The notes beneath the pieces are model-generated. The model was not told the origin of the DNA and did no database searches. It saw only the letters and a program-made list of their open reading frames with translations. DNA of 64,000 nt from positions 4,195,338 through 4,259,337 of the forward strand of contig NZ_CM002299.1 of the NCBI RefSeq assembly GCF_000153125.2, written 5' to 3'. Shown here piece after piece: positions 46,337 through 55,405 of this stretch; within the stretch, counting starts at the first letter, position 1; every line of letters begins with the position of its first letter. This DNA comes from Congregibacter litoralis KT71 (GTDB lineage Bacteria; Pseudomonadota; Gammaproteobacteria; Pseudomonadales; Halieaceae). The translations under genes were made by a program, and so were the position numbers.

Positions 46337-49213
46337 CTAGAGGCGAACGCGCAGGCCCAGAAAGAAGCGGCGACCAAAAACATCGTACAACTGTGGCGCC
46401 GTATTGGATTGCGTCGCACCCCTGCCCATTAACGGCGGCTCCTCTTCGAAGATGTTGCTCACCCCACCGTAAATTTCCGCTCGCTCGCCAAATTCAAAAC
46501 GACCCGAGAATTCAAAGTAATTTTGAGAGCCGATGTCCCCGAGGACAGTCGGATAGCAAAACTCGGGAGACTCCTCACAGGTGATATCAATATGGTTAGC
46601 AATCTCTCCAATCCAACGCCAATTGAGCGCCAGGGATAGGGGACCTGAGTAATAGGTGAGACGCGTACTGCTGCGATACTCCGGCACTACCTGAAAGAGG
46701 GGAACACCAAAATTACAGGCTCCGCCGTAAAAGCCTGCGCAATCCGTTTCGACGCTGTCGGCCGTTGCCTGAAAGGTGTTCTCCATTGCGTAGTTGAACA
46801 GCAGCTGCAGCGCAATGGATGCGCTATGCCCTGGGAGCGCCAGACTGTCACCCAGATCAAAGCGGTAATTCACCGTGAGGTCGACACCCTCGGCAGAAAT
46901 GTTCGCGAGGTTGTACTGAGGATTGGTGTATTCGCTGATGTCACCCGATGGGGCTCTGACGAGAGAGTTACAAAACTGGCTGTCCGGGTCGGCGGAGTCG
47001 GCGCACAGCCCCAGGGAACCCTCAAAACTCGTACCGCCGATGGCATCTTCGATTTCAATGCGGTAGTAATCCAGGGACAAGGACAGGTCCTCAGCCCACT
47101 CGGGTTGAAGCACCACGCCGGCGGTAAAGGTATCTGCGGTCTCGGGATCCAGAGCCGTGTTACCACCGCCCTCAAGAACGAGCAAGGGGAACTGCTCCGT
47201 AGCTTCATAGATACCCACCTGATCGGCGGGTATGCCCTGGGCCACACAAAGATCCGTCAGTCCATTGCCGACGGGATCCGCCGATGCACTACAAAAATCT
47301 GTCGATGAGTCAAAAATAACGCTCGGCTGGGCCCGTGGCTGAGCAAAAAGCTCCTCGATATTGGGTGCACGAATCGCCTGCTGTGCCATGGCGCGAAAAC
47401 GCAGGGAGCTCGTGGGCGCCCAGTCGAGACCCACTTTCCAGTTGTCAGCGACTCCGGAGAATTTGTAATCGGAGTAACGATACCCCGCCTCAATGCCCAG
47501 GTAGTCGGCAAAGCGCTCACCGGCCAGGAGGGGCACCAGGGCTTCGAGAAAGACCTCTGCGACATCCGTGGCGCCCTCGATGGGAGCCTGAGCGTTGGCT
47601 CCCAGGACATTGGCATTCAGGAAGTTAGGGTCTGGATTTTCCTTTGAGGAAAGCTCGCGCCATTCCAGACCTGCAGCGATGCCAATGGGGCCTGCCGGTA
47701 ACTCGTAGGCATCGCCGGTAAGAATAAGGCTGACAATATCCTCATCGGTATCACTGGTGGAGATGAGGTCGCCAATCTTGAGGAACTCTACAGCGTCAGC
47801 ATTAATGGGCAGGCCAAAGGGATTGAAGGGTACGCAGCCGTTTGAGGGGTCGACGCAGGCTCCTGTCGCGGGATCTACTAACAGACCCTGGGCAAATCGA
47901 TCGGCAAACACAGCATTGCCGGACACGAATTCTCCTCGCACCTGAGACATGCTGTAGCTCGCTTCCCATTCCCAACTGGAAGCAAAATCACCTTGCAAAC
48001 CGAGCACCGCGCGCAGGGTATCGGACTCCCGGGACTGTATCCGTGGTCCGGTATCGACCAGACGCTTTGCAAAAATAAACTCGGCCACGCCATCACCGTC
48101 GGGGTCGTAGGCACCATTGGCAAACTGGCTGCGTTGAGCCGGCGTGAGCAGGGGATTGTCCAGATTCACCCTGGCCTGAACGAAGGCCGGTGGCGGCGCC
48201 AGCTGTGAGGTGGAAGATGTCTGGGAGTAGACCAACTCACCAAAAGCACGCAGCTGATCGTTGATCTCGAATTTGCCAAACACGGCTGCGGAGTCACGCC
48301 GCAACGGGGTTTGCAGGTAATTGTCCGGCTGGAAGTTGTATTGGTCTTGCCCACGAACAAAGGCGCGGGGCGATCCATCCTCGTTAAAGGTCACGCTACC
48401 CGGGAATCCGCCGCTGCCCGGCGCAGGCGCTGCCGGGAAGACAATGCTGCCCGCGGGGATCGTGCCACTGCCTGCGGGCACCAGGGCGCCGCCGTCGGCG
48501 GGATTAAAGCTCTCCTGAAGACGCTCCGTGGTGAAAACCCGGTCGCCGGCAAACACCTCTTCGCGGTCCTGATAGTTCAAAAACCCCGTCACGCTCCCGC
48601 GGTCATTGCCAAAACCAAAGACCGCACTCAGGTCGGCAACCGCGCCATCCCCCTCTTCATAGCTGTCGTACTGAGCCGTGACCTCAAGACCCCTGAAGTC
48701 GTCGTTGAGAATGAAGTTCACCACGCCCGCGACTGCGTCGGACCCGTAGACGGTTGAAGCGCCCCCCGTGACGATCTCTACACGCTTGATCAACTGAGAT
48801 GGGATGGTGTTGATATCCACGGAGCCCTCGGGGTCCGCGGGAATCAGTCGTCTGCCGTTGAGCGTCACCAGAGTGCGGTTCGAACCTAAACCACGAAGAT
48901 TCAAGGACGCGGTGCCATTACCTGGATTATTACTGGTTCGATTATTGAGGGGCACGAGCTGGGGAGCATCGTTCACCAGATCCTCAATCGCCGTGATGCC
49001 CGAGAGGGTAATCTGCTCGGCATCCAGTGTCACCAGAGGTGATATGGAGGTGTAATCCTTGCGCTTAATCCGCGAACCCGTGACTACCACCTCTTCAATC
49101 TCGGCGCCCGGGTCAACACTCGAGGACGTTGGCGACTGCGCCATGGCTATGGACGAGGCGAGAGTTGTAAGCGTTGTCAGAGTGGTCAACAGAAAAGGCG
49201 TTTTCTTATTCAT
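46337..49213 (-). CDS. TonB-dependent receptor with TonB box, large
   Basis: The 958-residue outer-membrane receptor has a signal peptide with a repeated Thr-Thr-Leu motif (from a 9-bp tandem duplication), a TonB-box-like EEVVVTGSRI, a plug with LNLRGLGSNRTLVTLNGRR, and a C-terminal barrel ending in LGLRVRL. This plug type is common in receptors for peptides, glycans or catecholates. Its ligand is not evident. It converges on paralogue 3 with a 15-bp gap. Confidence 0.92.
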   Translation of the reverse strand: MNKKTPFLLTTLTTLTTLASSIAMAQSPTSSSVDPGAEIEEVVVTGSRIKRKDYTSISPLVTLDAEQITLSGITAIEDLVNDAPQLVPLNNRTSNNPGNGTASLNLRGLGSNRTLVTLNGRRLIPADPEGSVDINTIPSQLIKRVEIVTGGASTVYGSDAVAGVVNFILNDDFRGLEVTAQYDSYEEGDGAVADLSAVFGFGNDRGSVTGFLNYQDREEVFAGDRVFTTERLQESFNPADGGALVPAGSGTIPAGSIVFPAAPAPGSGGFPGSVTFNEDGSPRAFVRGQDQYNFQPDNYLQTPLRRDSAAVFGKFEINDQLRAFGELVYSQTSSTSQLAPPPAFVQARVNLDNPLLTPAQRSQFANGAYDPDGDGVAEFIFAKRLVDTGPRIQSRESDTLRAVLGLQGDFASSWEWEASYSMSQVRGEFVSGNAVFADRFAQGLLVDPATGACVDPSNGCVPFNPFGLPINADAVEFLKIGDLISTSDTDEDIVSLILTGDAYELPAGPIGIAAGLEWRELSSKENPDPNFLNANVLGANAQAPIEGATDVAEVFLEALVPLLAGERFADYLGIEAGYRYSDYKFSGVADNWKVGLDWAPTSSLRFRAMAQQAIRAPNIEELFAQPRAQPSVIFDSSTDFCSASADPVGNGLTDLCVAQGIPADQVGIYEATEQFPLLVLEGGGNTALDPETADTFTAGVVLQPEWAEDLSLSLDYYRIEIEDAIGGTSFEGSLGLCADSADPDSQFCNSLVRAPSGDISEYTNPQYNLANISAEGVDLTVNYRFDLGDSLALPGHSASIALQLLFNYAMENTFQATADSVETDCAGFYGGACNFGVPLFQVVPEYRSSTRLTYYSGPLSLALNWRWIGEIANHIDITCEESPEFCYPTVLGDIGSQNYFEFSGRFEFGERAEIYGGVSNIFEEEPPLMGRGATQSNTAPQLYDVFGRRFFLGLRVRL

Positions 49214-49325
49214 TGTCTGTCTCGGGTAGCCTCAGTTGGGTGCAAGCCACCCAACAATACTGCTTCATCGGTGATGCAACAATGTACAAAATGTCGCAGT
49301 GCAGGGAACCCCCGCTCCACAATGC

Positions 49326-50477
49326 TCAGGCTTTCATCTCCACGCGAAGAAATCCCGAGATATCGTCGCGCCTCCACATGGCATCGCGGTAACCCAGGGC
49401 GATGAGCGACTCCACAAAGGGCCTGGCAAACAAGAGATAGGATGCCGCCGTCGAGCCTGCCCCACTTTCCGTGCCCCCCGTGGCGCGGAGCAGAAAGCGC
49501 ACGCTGGGGTGTAGAGCATCGATATGCGTCGCCGCAATCACATCCAGCTCTTCCGTTGGAGAAATCACCTGGCGCTCGATGAAACGAAGGTCTGATGCAT
49601 TGTCCCGGGAATCCGGTGGCAAGGAAGCGAGGAGCTTGTTGATACGATCCAGACGCTCAATGTCGCTTTCGAGGCTATCGATGAAGGCGCTATTAAGAAG
49701 ATGACCAATGATCTGCGCCAGAGATGGCGAATGCGCGGCGCTGGTTCTCGGTAAGGGGTCAGCGGGGTGCCGCTCACGATTGGCGCTCACGCCAACGATA
49801 AACAGGCGATCCGCACCCAGGTGCAGGGCGGGGCTGAGAGGCGCCAGCTGCCGCACCGCGCCATCACCAAAGTATTCATATTCGATACGGGTTGCGGGAA
49901 ACATCGTGGGGATGGCCGACGATGCCATGAGATGATCGGTGTTCAGCAAGGTGCGCCGACCACTGCGCCGGTAGCGTGACCAGTCACTGACATCGCTTCC
50001 GGCCTGATAAAAACACATGGACCGCGCCGACTGATAACCCGTTGCTGTCACGCAGACCGCATCGAGGTCGCCCCGGGCAATGGCGCGGTCGATTTTTTCG
50101 AAGTTGATGGTGCTCTTAATCAGCTCTCGCAGAGGTGAGTTGTCCAGCAGCGCCACGGGTTTTCCCACGCCTACACCGCGATTCACCAGGGACAGGGCGA
50201 GGCGACCGCCGCTGCGCGCCATGGCACCCCAACCGCTGCGGTATACGTCGTCGGGCGTCAGTCCCATCCATACGGACTCCAGGATAGCGACGCCCTCCGC
50301 AAAGCTGCCGTCATGGGCCGCTACGGTGACAGCGTTGATGGCCCCAGCCGAGGTGCCGCAGACCACGGAAAAGGGATTTTTGGCCCCTACCGGCAAGAGT
50401 TCGGCAATCGCTTTTAACACACCTACCTGGTAAGCAGCGCGAGCGCCGCCGCCAGAGAGAATGAGCGCGTTTTTCAT
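49326..50477 (-). CDS. patatin-like phospholipase
   Basis: The 383-residue serine lipase/acyl-hydrolase has the patatin oxyanion GGGARAAY, the nucleophile Ser43 in GTSAG and the catalytic Asp205 in FGDGA. Patatins hydrolyse phospholipids or other acyl esters. There is no signal peptide, so it is cytosolic or membrane-associated. It lies between the second TonB receptor and the acetoacetate-CoA ligase on the same strand but with gaps of about 100 bp, so it is probably separate. Confidence 0.9.
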   Translation of the reverse strand: MKNALILSGGGARAAYQVGVLKAIAELLPVGAKNPFSVVCGTSAGAINAVTVAAHDGSFAEGVAILESVWMGLTPDDVYRSGWGAMARSGGRLALSLVNRGVGVGKPVALLDNSPLRELIKSTINFEKIDRAIARGDLDAVCVTATGYQSARSMCFYQAGSDVSDWSRYRRSGRRTLLNTDHLMASSAIPTMFPATRIEYEYFGDGAVRQLAPLSPALHLGADRLFIVGVSANRERHPADPLPRTSAAHSPSLAQIIGHLLNSAFIDSLESDIERLDRINKLLASLPPDSRDNASDLRFIERQVISPTEELDVIAATHIDALHPSVRFLLRATGGTESGAGSTAASYLLFARPFVESLIALGYRDAMWRRDDISGFLRVEMKA

Positions 50478-50580
50478 AAGGTCTCGCGGCTGCCAGTCTT
50501 GAAGCTACGATACCGGCTGCGGCGGGGAGACGCTACGCCGGATCAGGACCGCGATGGGGAGCTCAGATAAGTGTCCCTAA

Positions 50581-52557
50581 TCACGTTTCAAGCTCAGGAC
50601 GATTTTCGAATTGATGCAGAGACTCGGGGTTTGCCAGGGACTCGGTGTTATCGATGGTCTCGCCATTCACCACTTTACGCACGGGAATCTCAGCAATCTT
50701 CCCGGAGCGCGTGCGAGGGATGTCCGTTACGGCGAGAATCTTGGCAGGCACGTGGCGCGGCGTGTTTTCTTTTCGGATGGCGAGGCGGATATCGGCAGCC
50801 AGCTCATCGCTGAGCTCCTCGCCCGCTTTGAGCACCACAAAGAGCACTACCCGCACATCATCATCCCAGTTCTGACCGATGCAGACGCTGTCCATCACGG
50901 CGTCGATCTTCTCGACCTGGCGATAAATTTCTGCGGTACCAATGCGAACGCCGCCGGGATTCAGCACAGCATCAGAGCGACCGTGAATAATCATGCCACC
51001 GCTGGGCGTAACTTCGGCGTAGTCGCCGTGCGCCCAGATGCCGTCGTAGGATGAAAAGTAGGCATCGTGGTAGCGCTTGCCATCGGGATCATTCCAAAAG
51101 CCCACGGGCGCCGAAGGAAAGGGTTTGACGCATACCATTTCGCCCTTGGTCCCGGTGACGGGCTGTCCCTCCTCGTCCCACACCTCCACCGCCATACCCA
51201 ATCCCGGGCACTGCAGCTCTCCCTCATAAACAGGCAGGCACTCGTTGCCCAGCACAAAGCAGGAAATGATGTCCGTGCCGCCGGAGATGGACGACAGGCA
51301 GACGTCCTGTTTTACGTCGCGATAGATATAACGAAAGCTTTCATGGGAAAGAGGCGACCCCGTCGACAGTACCGTTCGCAGACTCGTGAGTCTATGGGTG
51401 GTGGCTGGCCTGATCCCCTGCTTTTCCAGGGCCGAGATGTATTTGGCACCCACGCCGAACACATTGATACCGTCCTCGTCCACGATGTCGAGAAGAACAT
51501 CCGGGGCAGGATAAAAAGGTGAGCCGTCGTAGAGCACCAGGGTCGCACCGCTTGCCAGCCCGCCGACCATCCAGTTCCACATCATCCATCCGCAGGTCGT
51601 AAAGTAAAAGAGTACATCGCCCGGGGTCAGTCCCACATGGAGCTGATGCTCCTTCAGATGCTGTAACAGCGTACCCCCGGCACTGTGCACAATACATTTA
51701 GGCGCCCCCGTGGTCCCCGAGGAGTACATGATAAAGAGGGGGTGATCGAAGGGTAATTGCTCGAACAGCAAGCCGGGGGCGTCGCCCGCTGCTGTTTGCT
51801 GCGCCGCAAGGTAAAGCGGCCAGGCTATGGCCCCCTCCACTGACACATCCACTGATACATCTGATTCATATAATAGGGGAACGACTACCGTTGTACTCAG
51901 GGATAACTGAGACGCGACTTCGGCGACCTTGTCCCGGCAGTCGATGGTTTTACCGTTATAAAAATAGCCATCACAGGCAATCAATACCTTGGGCTGGATC
52001 TGCCCGAAGCGGTCAAGGACGCCACTCACTCCAAAATCTGGGGAGCATGACGACCACAGTGCGCCAATGCTGGCAGTCGCAAGCATCGCGATAATGGTCT
52101 CGGGCACGTTGGGGAGCATTCCCGCAACGCGATCGCCTTTCGCTACACCGCTCTCGCGGAGCGCGGCAGCTGAGAGGGCCACCTGCGTGTGAAGCTCTGG
52201 CCAACTGATCTCACGGCGCTGGCCATTTTCGAGTCTTGCCACAATGGCAGTGCCATCGGATCGCCGACTAAGAAGATTCTCAGCGTAATTAAGTCGTGCG
52301 CCGTCGAACCAGCGGTCGCCGGGAAAACGATCTCCATCGGACAGCACCGCATCGGCCTGTCGGCTAGCCCTTAGCTCCGTAAAGTCCCAGACAGATTGCC
52401 AGAACCCTTCCAGATCTGTGACGGACCACTGGTGGAGGTCGCTGTAACAGTCGAAGGATTGATCCGTGCGTTCGCGCAGAAAGGCCTGATAGCGATGGAG
52501 GGGGCTGCGCTCAACTCTCTCGGGATCGGGCCGCCAAAGAATGTGATCCTCGTCCAC
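50581..52557 (-). CDS. acetoacetate-CoA ligase (acetoacetyl-CoA synthetase)
   Basis: The 658-residue ANL-superfamily enzyme resembles acetoacetyl-CoA synthetase more than acetyl-CoA synthetase by length and by its N-terminal SDLHQWSVTDLEGFWQSVWDF segment. The adenylate-forming motif IMYSSGTTGAPK, GWMMWNWMVGG, and a C-terminal HVPAKI-type Lys region (ILAVTDIPRTRSGKIAEIPV) are present. It activates acetoacetate to the CoA thioester for storage-polymer or ketone metabolism. The start is GTG. An in-frame 12-bp duplication encodes SDVSVDVSV near residue 235. Confidence 0.9.
   Translation of the reverse strand: MDEDHILWRPDPERVERSPLHRYQAFLRERTDQSFDCYSDLHQWSVTDLEGFWQSVWDFTELRASRQADAVLSDGDRFPGDRWFDGARLNYAENLLSRRSDGTAIVARLENGQRREISWPELHTQVALSAAALRESGVAKGDRVAGMLPNVPETIIAMLATASIGALWSSCSPDFGVSGVLDRFGQIQPKVLIACDGYFYNGKTIDCRDKVAEVASQLSLSTTVVVPLLYESDVSVDVSVEGAIAWPLYLAAQQTAAGDAPGLLFEQLPFDHPLFIMYSSGTTGAPKCIVHSAGGTLLQHLKEHQLHVGLTPGDVLFYFTTCGWMMWNWMVGGLASGATLVLYDGSPFYPAPDVLLDIVDEDGINVFGVGAKYISALEKQGIRPATTHRLTSLRTVLSTGSPLSHESFRYIYRDVKQDVCLSSISGGTDIISCFVLGNECLPVYEGELQCPGLGMAVEVWDEEGQPVTGTKGEMVCVKPFPSAPVGFWNDPDGKRYHDAYFSSYDGIWAHGDYAEVTPSGGMIIHGRSDAVLNPGGVRIGTAEIYRQVEKIDAVMDSVCIGQNWDDDVRVVLFVVLKAGEELSDELAADIRLAIRKENTPRHVPAKILAVTDIPRTRSGKIAEIPVRKVVNGETIDNTESLANPESLHQFENRPELET
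51836..51859. repeat. 12-bp tandem duplication inside the ligase gene
   Basis: Two 12-bp units (tccactgacaca, tccactgataca) encode a repeated Asp-Val-Ser-Val pattern in the ligase. Frame is preserved. Confidence 0.7.
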
Positions 52558-52607
52558 GCGTTGTCCTGCTCAGCTGCCTAAAACCCGCACCTTATCAGCA
52601 TTGTTTT

Positions 52608-52629
52608 AAGTCCCCAATACAGGGGACTT
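52608..52629. terminator. perfect inverted repeat upstream of the acetoacetate-CoA ligase
   Basis: An 8-bp palindrome (aagtcccc at 52608-52615, ggggactt at 52622-52629) with a 6-nt loop lies just after the stop of the 44-residue protein gene and upstream of the ligase. No clear T run follows on the minus strand, so its role as a terminator is uncertain. It could also be an operator. Confidence 0.4.
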
Positions 52630-52671
52630 TGACATGAGGGTCCTCCCAACAGTCAGCCTTGGCGCAATACC

Positions 52672-52806
52672 TTAGCGGCGGCGAAGATCCTGCTCTTCGT
52701 CGATCCTGATCGCCTGGGTCTCCAATTTAACCAACTCGCGCAGTCCAAAGAAAAATACCGAGCCCAGAACAAGCAGATTCAATATTGGCAATGATGCATC
52801 TTCCAT
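52672..52806 (-). CDS. 44-residue single-span membrane protein of unknown function
   Basis: A short open frame with a good GGAGG ribosome site about 9 bp before its ATG encodes one hydrophobic helix (about residues 7-22) followed by a charged tail rich in Glu, Arg and Lys. I recognise no family. The strong ribosome site and clean boundaries support a real gene. It lies between the acetoacetate-CoA ligase and the HiPIP gene, next to a regulatory-looking gap. Confidence 0.6.
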   Translation of the reverse strand: MEDASLPILNLLVLGSVFFFGLRELVKLETQAIRIDEEQDLRRR

Positions 52807-53190
52807 TTTCGTAATCCTCCACAGTAAGACTGTGCTGTTTCAATGAGTGAAGTGCGTGGCGAGCTGCGCCGCGAACAAAGAGAGGTACGTCCGTCTTTTT
52901 AATGATGGACGCCTGCGTTTACTTTGTGTCCAGGCCCCAGGTCGCGACAAAAGCGCTACACCTCTGACATTCAGGTGCTGACTCTTGGCTTTCCCTGAGT
53001 CGCTTTTGCGCTCTCAAAGAGACAGTACTGGGCTTATTGATACGCTGCGGAGCCAATGGGATTTGGAGCGTAAATGATTCTCAATTGCACCAAAATGGTG
53101 CGGGAAACCGCGACAAGACATGAACAGTAGTGAGCCAGGAGCCGTTTTTGCTGCGTAAAGTCCCCGAAACACACTTTTGGAGATGTCCCA
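52807..53190. promoter_or_regulatory. 384-bp intergenic region upstream of HiPIP
   Basis: No further gene was recognised here. A perfect 6-bp palindrome with a 3-nt loop (gcacca/tggtgc at 53087-53101) could be an operator, and an AT-rich aaatgattctcaatt stretch (53072-53086) vaguely resembles half of a Fur box. The HiPIP ribosome site GGAG is 8 bp before its ATG. Promoter positions were not confidently assigned. Confidence 0.4.
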
Positions 53191-53505
53191 ATGAACAAGC
53201 TTAATCGTCGTAACTTTCTTAAAACCACCGCAGTCGCCGGTTCAGGTCTGTTGATTGCCCGCTTCAGTCACGCGCAGGAAATCGTGACCGAGGATGACGG
53301 AACAGCCGTAGCCATGGGCTACGCAGCTGATCACAGCACCGTCGACACCGCCAAGTGGACCAAGAAGGCCGGCCCCGACGGCGCCAAGCAGCAATGCACG
53401 ACCTGCACGCTTTATCAAAAGATCGACGACGAGTATGGACTGTGCCCCATCTTCGCGGGCAAGCGCGTCCACGCCTCCGGTTGGTGTAACGGCTGGGTAG
53501 CCTGA
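53191..53505 (+). CDS. high-potential iron-sulphur protein (HiPIP)
   Basis: The 104-residue periplasmic electron carrier has a Tat signal (NRRNFLK) and a mature HiPIP domain. The four cluster cysteines are Cys69, Cys72, Cys85 and Cys99 (C-x2-C-x12-C-x13-C), as expected for the [4Fe-4S] 3+/2+ protein. HiPIP feeds terminal oxidases or a photosynthetic reaction centre. It is followed by a small membrane protein and lies some 9 kb from the cbb3 oxidase. A direct functional link is possible but not shown by position. Confidence 0.95.
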   Translation: MNKLNRRNFLKTTAVAGSGLLIARFSHAQEIVTEDDGTAVAMGYAADHSTVDTAKWTKKAGPDGAKQQCTTCTLYQKIDDEYGLCPIFAGKRVHASGWCNGWVA

Positions 53506-53586
53506 AGTAAAAGCAGCGCCCATAGATTCGGCCGACGAGATGCTGGCGCGTCAGCGGCAGCACCCTCAGGCGATTTGGGTAAGGCA

Positions 53587-53997
53587 ATGACGTCCATAGC
53601 TTCGATACAGGTGGGCGCTGCGCATTTGACCACAGCGTTCCTCTTTGGGGGAACGCTGCTCTACTCCTCGGCCTTTGCCGCGTTTCTCTTCAAGACGCTT
53701 CCACCGGACGAAGCAGGCGCCCTCTTACGTAAGGCGTTTGCATCTTTTTATCTATGGCTCATCGCAACGGCTTCCCTGGCCGCTGCATTGCTCGTAAACA
53801 TCGACCCGATCGCCTGCGCGATCCTCGCGGTTGTGGCCGTAGCAACGATTCCCCTGAGGCAGCAGCTGATGCCGGCCATCAATCGAGCGGCGGACGCGGG
53901 TGAGCGCAAACAGTTCAACCGGCTGCACCTGTTCTCGGTGCTGGCGGGACTTATCCAGATCGCCGCTATGGCCTACGTGCTCCTGCGCGTCTTTTAA
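53587..53997 (+). CDS. DUF4149 membrane protein
   Basis: The 136-residue protein has four hydrophobic helices and the DUF4149/TMEM205-like pattern: GGTLLYSSAFAA at the start, a middle helix (LRKAFASFYLWLIATASL) and a final FNRLHLFSVLAGLIQIAAM segment. Function is unknown. ATG 53587 is preferred over the in-frame TTG at 53575. It follows HiPIP by about 80 bp on the same strand. Confidence 0.78.
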   Translation: MTSIASIQVGAAHLTTAFLFGGTLLYSSAFAAFLFKTLPPDEAGALLRKAFASFYLWLIATASLAAALLVNIDPIACAILAVVAVATIPLRQQLMPAINRAADAGERKQFNRLHLFSVLAGLIQIAAMAYVLLRVF

Positions 53998-54174
53998 CAC
54001 TCACTGGAGTGCCGCCTGAATACACCATTCCCCTGCTCCGGCGGAAACATTGAAATATACGTCCATTCCGCCAACACTATCGCGTCTAGCGTTTTGAAAA
54101 CCGGGCAGCGAAGCGGAGTCGTCACCATGGACCACTGTGTAGCAACCATCCCCGGCAGACCGGAGTACTAAGTC

Positions 54175-55344
54175 ATGGATGCCTCCATGGTGTTTCTGCA
54201 GTTGGCCATCATCCTGGTGGCAGCACGAGCGGCGTCAACCATCGCGGCGCGCTTTGGAGCGCCAAGTGTCATTGGCGAACTCGTTGCCGGCATCATCCTG
54301 GGGCCTAGCCTCCTCGGGTGGCTTGAACCCACGGAGCTCATCCGCTTACTTGCAGAGATAGGCATTATTCTTCTGCTCTTTGAGGTCGGCGTAGATACGG
54401 ATCTGTCACGCCTGGCCAAATCCGGGTGGCGCTCGGCAAGCGTTGCCGTCGGAGGTTTTTTTATACCCTTCGCTCTTGGCTTTGGACTCAGCCGCTATGT
54501 GTTTGGCCAGGATCTCATCCTCGCGCTCTTTATTGGGGGCACACTGACCGCCACGAGCATCGGCGTAACGGTGCGTATCCTTCGCGACGTGAGTCGCCAG
54601 GACAGTCGCGAAGGCCAGATTGTTCTGGGTGCGGCGGTGATAGACGACGTATTGGGCGTGCTACTGCTGGCGTTTCTTTATGAGTTTGCGCAAACGGGAG
54701 ACCTGAGTATCACGAATGTGGGACGCCTCTCCCTGCTCGTGGGTCTGTTTTTTGTTCTCGCCCCGGTGCTGGCTAAAGTGCTCTCGGCGGTGATCAGTCG
54801 TTTTGCTGCCAATGACGAAAGCACCGGTGTCGTCGCAACGCTGGTCGTCGCGCTGGTCCTGCTTTTCGCCTGGGCAGCGCACGCCTCCGGGGCCCCGGAG
54901 TTACTGGGTGGTTTTGCCGCGGGACTGGCTCTGTCGCGACGCTTCTTTCTGCCCTTCGGGGCGGCCCTTGGCCGGGACCCGAACTTTGCTGATCGGGTAC
55001 AGCGCGAAATGCGCCCCATCGTCTCTCTATTCACACCGATATTTTTTGTCACCGTGGGCCTGTCATTGGATCTTCGCGAGGTGGACTGGGCTTCCGCCTT
55101 CGTCTGGCTGTTCTCCATCAGCCTGGCTATCGTCGCCATTCTCGGGAAAATCGCCGGCGGTTTTTTGCTCAGCAAAGAACACTGGTTAATGAAATTTGCC
55201 GTCGGTATGGCGATGGTGCCTCGCGGAGAGGTCGGTCTCATCTTTGCCGAACTTGGCCGCGTAGCCGGTATCTTTGATGGCCCGACTTATGCGCTATCGT
55301 ACTGGTCATTGCCTATACGACCTTGTTCTCGCCTTTCTGGATAA
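54175..55344 (+). CDS. CPA2-type cation:proton antiporter (KefB-like), frameshifted at the 3' end
   Basis: The 389-residue open frame has about 12 helices and the antiporter core (GAPSVIGELVAGIILGPSLLG, LLFEVGVDTDL, TLTATSIGVTVRIL, AAVIDDVLGV). CPA2 proteins exchange H+ for K+ or Na+. After TYAL the frame reads SYWSLPIRPC and stops at 55344, while the next frame gives the family-like IVLVIAYTTLFSPFWIKMFYR up to a stop at 55388. A single lost base near 55291-55296 explains this. It is either a real mutation that truncates the last helix or a sequencing/assembly error. ATG with a CGGAG site 9 bp upstream. Confidence 0.85.
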   Translation: MDASMVFLQLAIILVAARAASTIAARFGAPSVIGELVAGIILGPSLLGWLEPTELIRLLAEIGIILLLFEVGVDTDLSRLAKSGWRSASVAVGGFFIPFALGFGLSRYVFGQDLILALFIGGTLTATSIGVTVRILRDVSRQDSREGQIVLGAAVIDDVLGVLLLAFLYEFAQTGDLSITNVGRLSLLVGLFFVLAPVLAKVLSAVISRFAANDESTGVVATLVVALVLLFAWAAHASGAPELLGGFAAGLALSRRFFLPFGAALGRDPNFADRVQREMRPIVSLFTPIFFVTVGLSLDLREVDWASAFVWLFSISLAIVAILGKIAGGFLLSKEHWLMKFAVGMAMVPRGEVGLIFAELGRVAGIFDGPTYALSYWSLPIRPCSRLSG

Positions 55345-55388
55345 AAATGTTCTACCGCATCTATGGCGATCGACAGGAACTACGCTGA
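55291..55388 (+). other. probable 3' remnant of the antiporter gene in the shifted frame
   Basis: Read from about 55296 in the third frame, this stretch encodes IVLVIAYTTLF.. and ends GDRQELR at a TGA at 55386-55388, a normal antiporter C-terminus. It overlaps the start region of the ChaN-like gene and supports a frameshift rather than a natural end. Confidence 0.7.
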
Positions 55389-55405
55389 CCCGCCGGGAAT
55401 CCACC

